A stretch of DNA of 64,000 bases from Diphasiastrum complanatum. Lineage: Eukaryota; Streptophyta; Lycopodiopsida; Lycopodiales; Lycopodiaceae. Of this stretch, positions 10,515-20,120 are shown piece by piece; positions within the stretch are counted from its first letter, which is position 1; the number at the start of each line of letters is the position of its first letter. The DNA lies in NCBI GenBank assembly GCA_029204225.1, contig CM055098.1, positions 52,348,728-52,412,727 on the forward strand, in the 5' to 3' direction. Made by a program: the position numbers and the translations under genes. Below the pieces are notes generated by a model. It had not been told where the DNA came from and searched no databases. It worked only from the letters and a program-made list of their open reading frames with translations.

Positions 10515-11243
10515 TCAATAATACCCATAAGGGTCTAGTGGCCATTCTAGATAGCCTTGTTCATTGACAATTGGGTAGTCGAGGTATACCATCGGAGGTC
10601 CCCAAGATAAATCTTGCTGATATAATGGATCCTCATAGATCGGCGCAACTGGTCCCAATGTCATGGACTCCCTCAAATCATAATGTGGATATGATGTGCT
10701 TGCTTGATGCTCTTGTTTGTCCAGGTATTCGAAGTATGCATCAACCTGACGACTTTCCTCAGCAGTTAATATCATAGATTTAGGACAAGGCTTTGTCATT
10801 GTAGGTGCTGGTTCTTGCTGTTCAATTGGCCGTTTTGGGCTTGGATTCCCTGAAATTGGCCGTCTAAGCAATGTGATGTCCTGATGTAACTTTGTGGTGG
10901 CCAGATATTGAGTGGAATATTGTGACTTTGGTTGGATCTTGGTTATGACTAGCATTGAAATCAGAGGACAATCTCCCACCTTAGTCTTTCCTTTCTCAAT
11001 GGACTGCTCTCTTGGAGGTTGTACAGATGGATCGTTGCGTTGACTGGTAGTCAGTTTGCCTCCAAGTTGTGTGGTTGATGTGAGACCCCTTTGTAATTCA
11101 TCCACCAGAAGTTGTGGCAGCATTTGTTTAATGAGGCTTGGTAAAATCTGTTGGATTGCATCTGTTGCCAATTTCTTGACTTCTTCCGCTATTCCTGGTT
11201 GGATAGATTTTACCCTCTGTCTTTTGAGGTGTTGGTGATGCAC
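10515..11243 (-). pseudogene. C-terminal part of decayed gag-like gene
   Basis: 242-codon frame downstream of the zinc-knuckle part and in a different frame, so one frameshift lies near 11150-11240. It starts in a predicted helical stretch (EEVKKLATDAIQQILPSLIK) and ends in an acidic/aromatic tail (YLEWPLDPYGYY). No protease, RT or integrase motif appears before the LTR at 10325, so if this is a retroelement it is a gag-only, non-autonomous one. Function not recognised beyond that. Confidence 0.5.
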
Positions 11244-12573
11244 ATGTGGTCATGTCAACTTGTCTTAGGATCTTTCTCTCATTCCTTGCATCCGCATCTG
11301 CTTCGTAACCAGGTGGCACTAGAAGTTTGCGTTTGTAGTGCAGGTTCTCGGTTGGTGGATTTGCATGGTCATATGTAGGTTGCCGATTCAAGCAGGTAGG
11401 AGTCATAACGGCTTTTCTTGGATCTCTTAGTGGAGAATCACGACATGGGTGATTGATGCCGCATTGTTTACACCAAGGATAAAAGGAGGACATATCATTT
11501 TGGTGTGGACATTCTGATCTACGATGTTTACCTCCACATCCAAAACACCGTACCGTGTGTAAGATTCCGTCACCTCTCAATTGCTGCACATACACTGGTA
11601 TTAGGTCTCCTTTAATCCCTTCCATGGAATATAGTGGTGAGCCCGTTTGAACTTCCCCTGCCTGGGATGATCCGCTCGCTGATATAAACAATACTTCCAC
11701 CGAACCTTTCCTAGCCACTAGAGAAGATTCTGAAAGTCCTGAGATCGATCCCTTTCCTTTAAAGGAGCGATCTGATGGCAAGCTAGATGGCATAGATGAG
11801 GATTTTGTTGATTGATTTCCAATCTCCAGAATTCCCTTATTGGCTTGATTTTGTAATCTTGGATTCCGAACTGGACATTGAGGTGTTGGATGTTTTCCAA
11901 AACAATAATGGCACTGGTCCAATGGTCAGATCTTCCGATTGGCATTTTGTGGTTCTGGGAGATAATCAGATTGACTACACATCTCATCTGTGTCACTGAC
12001 AACTTGCACCTGATCATCCAGACTGCTAGTATTTTGGCTAGCATTGTCTGTGGCATCTTGTGAATTAGATGCTCTATCATCCCTAATTGTTTGAATGTTG
12101 GATATGGGCTGTGATGGTGCATGCAAGATCTGTGCTTCTACAATAGCGGTTGCCTTACAGAGTTCCTTTGGACTGGTATATAATGTAAAGGGTGGCATAC
12201 CAATCTTGATCTTGTGCGGTAATCCGGCATAGAAAAATCTCATTTTGTGGTGACTAGAAAGACCGGAATTCCAATCTCCCGCCATCTTGGCACATCGTGC
12301 AGTGTAGCCTTTGAGAGTTTCTCCAGAAAGCATCAAGATTTGGGCAAGCTGCTCATAAATTGCCATGGCCTGTTGTGTGCAAGGTGAAGGTGATATGGAG
12401 TGGTGTGGTGATGTACGAGAGAGAGATTGTGAGATGCAGTTTTTGAAATGTCTATGAGGGAATTGATGATGAGGAGATGGAAGAGGAAAAGACATGATGA
12501 ATAAAGCAGAAATAATTCCTTCGTTTAGAATATTCACGGTTTGGGAAAGGGTAGATTTTATAAATAAATTCAA
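11128..12573 (-). pseudogene. gag-like protein with two unusual CX2CX3HX4C knuckles
   Basis: One frame broken by a single TGA at 11926-11928. The first half (12573-11929) has a Gag-like stretch, LSGETLKGYTARCAKMAGDW then LSSHHKMRFFYAGLPHKIK, typical of gypsy-type capsid regions. After the stop come CHYCFGKHPTPQC and CFGCGGKHRRSEC, both with three residues, not four, between the second Cys and His, then CKQCGINHPC. It lies upstream of a minus-strand LTR. A host zinc-knuckle gene is an alternative. The N-terminus is unclear; the earliest codons look non-coding. Confidence 0.55.
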
Positions 12574-14730
12574 TTATGCCCCTCCAGCAAAAGTCTTATG
12601 ATGAGGGATGACAATTGGAAAAGCACTTATGTAGGTTTTTTTTGGCAAAGGGCACTGACCCATTCTCACTTTTCTAGGAATCGTGACATTGTTGAAATGA
12701 GATTTTCACACTCTTGTAATCTTGAAAAATTGTCTGCCAAATGAAGTCTGCTAGTTGTAGGCATAACTTCACAATGAGGACAAAAATGTCTTTCCATCCA
12801 CGATAGAGCATGCTGGGCAATGAGACCAATATTTTAAAGAGGCATTCTGATATATCCGGCTTTCTTAATATGATATGCAATATGATGCAAACGATTATTA
12901 CCCAGACTAAGAGCAACCTGAAATGCTTTATGACAAACAAACATGTTATTCAGGCTATATTCAAATTGTTTGTTCAAGCAAGGGACTATACATGTTGACA
13001 AATAGATGTCTTGACCATCAAGGTCCAAACCAAAATAAAATTCTTGAATGGACCTCAATCTCTTTTTTCCCAACAGGTGAGATTCACATAATCTCAAGTA
13101 TGTACAAAAGTAAAAAAATTTAGAGTTCAAATAACAGATCTAAATCCTTAACTTTCCCAATTGATCAAGAATTAAACACTATCTTAAAAATCATCATATT
13201 CTCATATAATCTTCTAATGTCCACTAAGTATCCATTTATGATTCCTCAATCATAAGATTCTAAATCTTATGATTCGTCAATCATAATCTATAGGATTCCA
13301 AAATCATATGATCATTAAAAGATACTAGAGTATATGCACAACATACACCTAGGAAATATTAAAATTTTTTTGAATCTTTTCCACAAAGAAAATTATTGGA
13401 TTCCAAGAATATTCTTCCAACCCGATTCATACCCAGATTATGAGTTCCAAATTCTACAATCAACCAAGGAACTAAAGACCATTATAACATCCACCTTTAA
13501 CAATATAAACTTTATACAATTACCTAGAACAACATCTAGATATTACAAAGTTTTGCTGAATTCCAACTGAATTCAGTGGTTATGCTTGATATTAGTTAGA
13601 CTCTGTCATCCAATATGAGCTCTCTAGGATACAATCAATAAATTAGGAGATTTTTCCATCAAGAAATATTATGTATCAAGAATCTTCTATATTTTATGCA
13701 CACAACTCTCATAAATGAATCCAGATGACTCACTAATCATGTGTCTTATAAGCAATATAGATCAAAATAAATAGTTCTTGGTGAATTCTCTTCGCACTGC
13801 TTATTCAACCAATCAAGTTTTAAACAAGAGTAATCCATTTGCTCAACTCAAATGTAAATGATTCAAAAATCTTGAATGTCTAACTGTCGACTAGTATAAC
13901 ACCACATTTAGATCCTCTTCCAAACCATCATTAAGTTAATGAATTATCCTTTCCATAGAAAGAACCATTAACCTGCAAGTAACTGTTCCACACATTATGC
14001 ACTTTGACTAGTTTAAGTATACGATATAAACTCAGTACATAGGAAACACGTAGTAGATCCACAAGATTAAGATGCACATACAACAACATATCCAACTATG
14101 TTCCTATACATAAACATAGGCTATCAACTGGCAGCCATAATCCACATATGTTACTCACATAATCACTGAGAATCTTGCAATTCAACTACAACCAAACTCT
14201 ATTTCTCATGAGTAAATAACATATTTGGGAAATCTTTGAAGTGAGTAATTCCACATCACAAGTTTTCCAACCATCTAACTCTTACTGATAAAATTTCTTC
14301 TACCCATCAACCTACATCAGATCTAAGTGTACAAACCAAGATTAGTCTAACTTATACAAACATCTTTGGACATAAATTTAAAAATAAAGCTTTATTTCTC
14401 TGATCCAATCCATAACAAAATGGTACTTGGTAACAATCAATGAACCTTGATTTAATCTTTACCACTACTTCCCATATTCATGAATATCTCACAACTCAAT
14501 ATCCCCAAAACTCCTCTAGTTCCAAATTATCCAAAATAATCACTTAGAAAGTTCCTTTATCTCAATTGGATAGTTCTACCTTTGCACACATACTGGAGTT
14601 TTTTAAAAATCTATGCAACTGGTTGATTCCTCAAAAGTCTTATTCCTATCTTTTCTTCTCCCCGTTAAAAAAAAAATAATCCATATTTCGATTGAAAAGT
14701 TCTCAGGAGACAACATATAAGATTGTAGAA
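12574..14730. other. AT-rich stretch without recognisable genes
   Basis: I see no family motif on either strand. The one clear structure is a perfect inverted repeat: arms AATCATAAGAT at 13248-13258 and its complement at 13264-13274 with a 5-base loop, inside a cluster of ATCATAAG/CTTATGAT words (about 13235-13320). A stretch around 13330-13560 can be read as short open frames without similarity I recognise. Confidence 0.6.
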
Positions 14731-14731
14731 T

Positions 14732-14840
14732 GTGTAGTTCAGTTGGTGAGTAGCCCTTCCGCCTATCAAAGAGGGCTAGAACACTAGATAGGTACCTAAC
14801 TATATCAAGTTGCTAGATTTAGATGCATTCTACTCTTTTT
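14732..14840 (+). repeat. Weak SINE-like/tRNA-like segment
   Basis: TGTAGTTCAGTTGGTGAGTAG (about 14739-14759) resembles a tRNA A box, and a GAGGGCTAGAAC word follows where a B box might be, but the match is poor. No cloverleaf can be drawn. It may be a decayed tRNA-derived SINE or chance. Confidence 0.2.
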
Positions 14841-14922
14841 TCTAACTCTACTCCACTTTAACACTACTTCCCCTAACTCTAACCATGTGCATTCATTTTG
14901 ATACAGGGTGAATAGAGAACGA

Positions 14923-14926
<4 letters not shown>

Positions 14927-14981
<55 letters not shown>

Positions 14982-14983
14982 GG
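14927..14983. repeat. (GA)n and G-run microsatellite
   Basis: GA repeat from about 14927 ending in thirteen G's at about 14971-14983, directly against the end of the copia-F LTR. This is the same arrangement as at 9773-9885. Confidence 0.93.
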
Positions 14984-15560
14984 TGTTAGAGATGGAGGTT
15001 AGTTCAAATGCTCAATGTCATTGATTATGGAGAAACCTTAACTAGCACAAAGCAAAAACATGGAAGCTAGAAACAACAAGCAAAACATAACAAGAGCATA
15101 AGCAAGATTGATTAGCAAATGAGGATGCTTGAGCTCTCAAAATAGTAGGGTCTCCTCCTCTCTATTAAGCATGGAAATGGGTTACAAATGGTGTCTTTTA
15201 ATCTTTGGGGTTGCCCTCGCCCTTGCTTCCTATTGGCTACTTGCAAAAGATGGGATTGTAATCCACACCATCCACAAATAACACAAATGAATCTATGGTG
15301 TAGGAAGAAACACACCCCACCTACCACCATTTGACTTTTGACTAATCCCAAAAACCTAGTAACTTAGCTTAAGCTTAACTTTTGCCTTCTAATATTATTT
15401 TAATTACATGGCCCAAAGTCAAGTTTATTGCTAAAAATATTTATTTACAAGTGCTCAGGGGCCATGGGCTTATACACGTAGGATGCCATGACCCTCACAA
15501 CTATTTCTACTCAAATTGGGTTTTTATTTATTTACACGCATGGTGGGAATACCCCCAACA
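14984..15560 (-). repeat. copia-F 3' LTR, minus strand
   Basis: 577 bp with TG...CA ends; on the minus strand it begins TGTTGGGGGTATTCCCACC at 15560 and ends CCATCTCTAACA at 14984. A GGTCGTGGGTCT polypurine-like tract (15561-15572) precedes it. A pre-integrase coding remnant lies further upstream on the same strand, which identifies it as copia. No TSD can be read because the far end abuts the microsatellite. Confidence 0.75.
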
Positions 15561-15606
15561 AGACCCACGACCTGAAGTAGTGCCAGTCCCTAGGCACTAT
15601 GTTGGT

Positions 15607-15912
15607 TTAGTAGAGGCTCTTCTTTGTGCATCTTTGGTGGATGAGGTAGCTCATCGATCTCAAGTGGTCTTCTATGGTAGGCAATCCTGTTACCATCTCC
15701 AATCTTCTCATCAAATTGAGGCTTCCCAAGTTCAAGTGACCAAGACTCTTATGCCACAACTCAGTTTGCGATGGAATGGACGATATGAGTCCATGTTGCC
15801 CCTTGATTGTAGCATTCAGCCTGTACAACTTAATATTGGGCTCCCTTACTCCATCCGCAATAACTTTGAGTGTGGTAGTAGAGCCCAAGGCATCTACGAT
15901 GCTAGTATTCAT
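15607..15912 (-). pseudogene. copia pre-integrase (gag_pre-integrs) fragment
   Basis: Reads KLYRLNATIKGQ then TELWHKSLGHLNLGSLNLMRR and GLPTIE, the segment between protease and integrase with the first His pair of the zinc finger (WHKSLGHLN). The Cys pair, the core, RT and RNase H are missing; sequence goes almost directly to the polypurine tract and LTR. The upstream border is with a plus-strand gypsy element near 15930-15990. Confidence 0.82.
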
Positions 15913-15989
15913 CTAAACGAGAGCCCAAAAGAGAAAAGAAAAAGAGCCATCCAAGTCTGCTACCACTAGTCTTGCTAGTGGTTCTTCAT

Positions 15990-16360
15990 GTTCTTTATAC
16001 ATAGGAGAGTACCTTAACCCCACAGTTGAGCAATATAGCTTTAGGAGAATGAAAGAGTGGGTGAAAGAAGCCCAAGCCCTAGATTAGGCTAGAGAAGTAG
16101 TCTGAGAGCATGATCAACATCAGCCTGATGGTGCTAATGATCAACAGCCCACCACTTCCCCTCGCTCCCTAGTGAATCCTAGGTTACTATAGTTCATTCG
16201 TGAGACCGAACAGAATGCAAATGAGCATTCTGGTTTCGAAGTCCCTTTCCGTAGCAAGAAAGAGAAAAAAGATCGCACCGCTGTCCTAGTCGATCTGCTG
16301 AGCAATGATGTTAGAATGCCCTTAGACACCTTACTCAAGAGGCATCCAACCCTTTAGGAA
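15990..16360 (+). pseudogene. Ty3/gypsy Gag-Pol linker, stop-rich
   Basis: Frame leading into the gypsy protease, with stops at LD*AREVV*EHD, NPRLL*FIRET and HPTL*EGLK. All but one are TAG where the neighbouring sense suggests Gln. No capsid motif is identifiable. It is kept because the frame is continuous with the protease segment that follows. Confidence 0.55.
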
Positions 16361-16363
16361 GGA

Positions 16364-16855
16364 TTGAAGACTTATATAGATGAACCAGACAGTGAAAAAC
16401 TAGAAGTGCACCCTACAAATTTGGTGCCAGATGAAAAAGTAGAGAAATTACAAGTAGTCTACCAAGTAGGTGTGGGTTGGGAAAAGGATGCCAAACATGT
16501 GACCATCCCGATCAGGCATCGTGGATTTCCAAAAGAGTCAGCCATAGTCGATGGAGGATCCGGAGTGAACATCATTTCCTCCAAGCTTTATCACGAATAG
16601 GGTCTTACTCGCATGGTATGAGCTCCTTTTACAATCAGACTCGCTGACCAGTCTAGTGTGAAGCCCTTAGGCATAGCCAATGATGTGCATACCAAGGTAG
16701 TCGAAATTCATTTCATGCCTGATTCTCCCCAATCCTCTAGCGTCCTGCTAGGTAGACCGTGGCTCCGAACGTCACAAGCAGTTCATGACTGGGAACAGAA
16801 TCGTATCATGTTGCAGAATCGTGATTTAGTCGTTAAGATCGACCCTGATACTTAG
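16364..16855 (+). pseudogene. Ty3/gypsy aspartic protease region
   Basis: Retropepsin-like region: AIVDGGSGVNIIS carries D-G-G-S in place of the usual D-T/S-G-A. It is followed by VEIHFMPD and SVLLGRPWLRTSQAVHDW, the conserved ILGRPWL element. A TAG at about 16598-16600 splits it. A charged linker (to about 17150) follows with TAG at about 16853 and 16993. RT should come next but is missing. Confidence 0.8.
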
Positions 16856-17299
16856 ATTACAAAATCGACCGACCAAAGAGCCATGGTTTCAAGCTCTGCT
16901 ACCACCATCCACTCTGACGAAGAATCAGACGATGGACGTCGTTGGAGGAGGATCGTCATACATGATGATTCGCAAACCGATGTGTTAAACTAGACCGATG
17001 CCCTAGCCATGATCGATTGTTTTCAATTTGACATTTCATCAGATGAGCAATTCTCCAAGCAAAGGTCAACTGTCGATCCATTTTCCAATGAAGACAATAC
17101 CTCGATCAAGAGATTAGAGCGACCAACGAAGAATCTAGCGAGGGCCATCAAAATTTTGTTTCACTTTTTATGATGAGCCTAAAGGCTATACCCCAGGAAC
17201 CGCTGCAAGATATCTGCAGTGAAAAGAAAATTGAAACTTTGAAAATTTAATTTCTAAGTCTAAAAACAAAGTTGGCCTCAATATGCCAAATATGGAAAT

Positions 17300-17470
17300 A
17301 TAGCAAATATGATCAAACTAGTTGAATCTTGCACACGGATCACCCGATGGCTACTGCTTCTTCAAGAATTCGACTTTAAAATCATCGTTCGCAAGGGAAA
17401 ACAACACTATCTGGCCGATCACCTCTCAAGGATCCGAAATGTTCTTGAGAGTAGGAGGGGTTGATGAGAA
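17300..17470 (+). pseudogene. Ty3/gypsy RNase H C-terminal fragment
   Basis: ITRWLLLLQEFDFKIIVRKG then KQHYLADHLSR, the end of gypsy RNase H. The whole RT and the N-terminal part of RNase H are absent between about 17180 and 17310, where only non-coding-like sequence is found. The frame goes on towards the integrase with stops (TGA at 17462). Confidence 0.8.
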
Positions 17471-17536
17471 CTTCCTGACGCAATACTATTCCATGTCGAC
17501 GTTGTTCCTGAGTGGGCTGCCATATTAGGATATCTT

Positions 17537-18760
17537 ATGTTGGGACGTCCTCCCCCTGAGATGAGCAACTTAGGACAGTTGTATCACATTTGTAACGATG
17601 GAATTATACGCCACTGTGTCCTATTGCACGAAGTGTCCCAAGTGGTGTGCATCGCCCATGAGGGAATAGGAGGAGGGCATTTTGTTGCCAAAGCTACCAG
17701 TAGAAAAGTGCTTCAACACGGCCTATGGTGGCCCACGTTGTTCAGAGACATTCACTACAGGTCAAAAGGTGTGATGTGTGCCAACGGTTCTCAACTGAAC
17801 CCAGGGAAAGGATAGAATGTCGTTACAACCCATTTTGGCTTAGATGTCATTTGAGAAATGGGGCACTGACTATGTCGGCCCTATTTGTCCTGCAGCCCGT
17901 GGCTTGCAAGCTTGATATATAATTGTAACCACTGACTACTTGACCAAATGGATGGAAGCCAAGGCGGTGAGGAAAGCTGATGCTAACTCCACTGCCAAGT
18001 TCCTGTATGAGAACATCTCAGTCCATTAAGGGTGCTCATTAGAACTCGTGAGTGATCGTGGAACGCATTTCCTAAACGAGGCTATCACTAATCCTCTTAT
18101 CTGGTTGTCCATAGGGAGAGTACCCCCTATTACTCGCATTGTAACGGATAGGCAGAATCATCAAACAAGATCCTTCGGTCTGATTGGGAACACAAGCTTC
18201 ACACAGCTCTATGGGCTTTCAGAACCACATTCAAAGTTAGTACTGGACAAACCCCATTTCAGATGGTGTATGAACAGGATGCCGTAATGCATGCTGAGTT
18301 TGTTGTTCCAAATCTGAGAGTTGCCATTGTCAAAATGGCTTAGTACAAAGGAATCAACCAAGAGGAGATTGGAAAACCTTCTTCAACTTCATGAGACTCT
18401 CTTCCTAGTGCTTCATGCCCTAGCTATAGAAAAACAACAACGAAAGGCTTGGCATGATCGCAATATCAAAACCAAGGATCTTATCAAGGGAGAATTGGCA
18501 TAGTTATACAATGCCAAGGCTCACAAAGACAAGCTTAAGTTTCAGAGAGAAGGACCATATAGAGTAGTAGAGATCCGGCCTAATGGCGCAGTGATACTCG
18601 CCGACCTGCAAGGCAATTTGCTAGACATGCCCATTAATGGCAGCAGGTTGTGTCGCTACTATTCCACTGATGTTGAACTCAGAGATGTGCCAGAACCACC
18701 ATCCACGTCATCTTCTTTACCTCAAGATGTACCGTCAACACCTCGTTAGATAGTTTAGGA
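17537..18760 (+). pseudogene. Ty3/gypsy integrase, frameshifted and stop-rich
   Basis: H2C2 zinc finger (HEGIGGGHF ... VKRCDVCQRF, the Cys half in a second frame) is followed by the core: WGTDYVGPI, DYLTKWMEAKAVRKADAN, ELVSDRGTHFLNEAI, and NG*AESSNKILRSDWEHKLH, where TAG at 18149-18151 replaces the Gln before the catalytic Glu. TPFQMVYEQDAVMHAEFVVP follows. The GPY-type tail reads REGPYRVVEIRPNGAVILAD and SRLCRYYS. It has at least two frameshifts and several CAG->TAG stops (about 18341, 18501, 18747). Non-chromovirus gypsy (Tat/Athila-like tail) is an inference. Confidence 0.85.
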
Positions 18761-18770
18761 AGGAGTAGCT

Positions 18771-19045
18771 TGTACCACCCCCCTTAGCACAGATAGGTGA
18801 TAAATTTTGGAATAGATAGCAATTGGCTAGGTAGATTAACAAGTACCCTTGAAACCCTCACAGTCAAAACAAGAAGTGTAGTTTTTCTCTCTCTAGGATT
18901 TTCTCTCTCTAGAAAGTCATTTTCTCTCTCTAGATTTTATTGATACCCAGGTTTCCTTTAATCATGCCTAGATCGTGTGAGGTGATTGCACATCGATCTG
19001 AGCTCTCTGGACTTCGCTAGAACCGATCAAAGATTTTCAGCCATA
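18771..19045 (+). repeat. Possible gypsy 3' LTR start and TTGGCGCC word
   Basis: After the integrase and an AGGAAGGAGTAGC purine tract the sequence starts TGTACCACCCCCC, as an LTR would. It holds three TTTTCTCTCTCTAG words (about 18883-18938). Around 19048-19110 there are repeated TGGCGCC words (five within about 110 bp), as in gypsy primer sites, but a primer site after a 3' LTR would need a tandem arrangement. The end is not defined. Confidence 0.35.
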
Positions 19046-19149
19046 GGAACTTGGCGCCGGTTGGATTCTGGTCACAGTGGCGCCGGTGCCGTTGGCGCCA
19101 GGAGTAGCAGGGGCACTGCTGGCACCGAGGACAATGCTGCCGCCAGTGG

Positions 19150-19577
19150 CGCCGGAAGTAAAGCTTGTAAAGGTGGCTTTACAACACTACTCGAAGGCTC
19201 CAAGGGTACTGTGGGCTGAAGCAGTAGCTACAGCCGCATACATCCAGAACAGGATAGGGAAGTCTGGTGTCCCTCACACGACACCACACGAGTTATGGTG
19301 GGGTAGAAAGCCCAACCTGTCTCGCATCAGAATCTTTGGCTGTGCAACTTATGCACATATTTCTGATAAGCTTCAAAAGAAGCTTGATGAGAAAGTTGAA
19401 CAGAGATTTCTGGTAGATTATGACAACAACTCGTCATACTACAAGGTCTACATGCCAGACACGAACACTGTGAAAACAATGAGAGATGTCAAATTTGATG
19501 AAAGCAGGACAATGGTCAATGACGATCCTGTCAGTATGAAGTTCTGGAGAGACAGTACTATGACCTGCCACCAGTGA
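19150..19577 (+). pseudogene. copia integrase C-terminal part
   Basis: Integrase tail: LWAEAVATAAYIQNR, TPHELWWGRKPNLSRIRIFG, KLDEKVEQRF and YKVYMPDTNTVKTMRDVKFDE. The core residues upstream are missing and replaced by the GC-rich TGGCGCC stretch. The frame ends at a stop at 19577 close to where RT should begin. It belongs to a copia lineage different from A, D and E (phrases such as HISDKLQKKLDEK). Confidence 0.85.
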
Positions 19578-19614
19578 CAGAGGGAGCAGAAGATAAACAT
19601 GAAAACGAAGAGTT

Positions 19615-20040
19615 TTGAGTCGCTTCCCATTCGAGTGCCAAATCGATGAGAAGACAGCGTCCTTGCATGGCAAGTTAGGCAAAGAGGTCTACATGGATCA
19701 ATTCCCAGGATTTGTCTCGAATTCACTTCCTGATTATGCATGCAAAATGCATAGAAATATCTACGGTCTGAAACAGTCAGCTCGACAATGGTACAAAAAG
19801 AAAGATCAAGCCCTGAAATCATTAGGAGTCAAGCCAGTGTTGGCTGATTTCAATGTGTATGTTAGAGTTATAGATGGGCAGATCATCATTGTGGCTGTGT
19901 ATGTGGACAACACTCTGATACTTTGCAAGAGTGAGCAGCTGATTGCTGAAGTGAAGGAAGACATCTTGAAACATTTCGAGATCATGGACCTAGGAGAAGC
20001 CAAGTGTTACCTTGGCTTGCAAATTGAAAGGAATCCATGA
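19615..20040 (+). pseudogene. copia RT palm with YVDN active site
   Basis: RT from QIDEKTASLHGKLGKEVYMD through IYGLKQSARQWYKK to VAVYVDNTLIL and DLGEAKCYLGLQIERN. The N-terminal RT block is missing. The catalytic YVDD reads YVDN (about 19899-19910), a GAC->AAC change that would abolish polymerase activity. The frame stops at TGA 20038-20040, where the minus-strand copia-D sequence starts, sharing TCCATGA at the junction. Confidence 0.87.
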
Positions 20041-20120
20041 AGGATCTTTCACCACCTCTTAGAGGATCCCTTACAAGATGTTCCATAAATGTGTCTATAT
20101 ACATGTAGCACACTTCAAAA

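Noticed and set aside
14732..14810. tRNA gene
   Set aside because: A-box-like word only; no B box, no cloverleaf, no acceptor stem.
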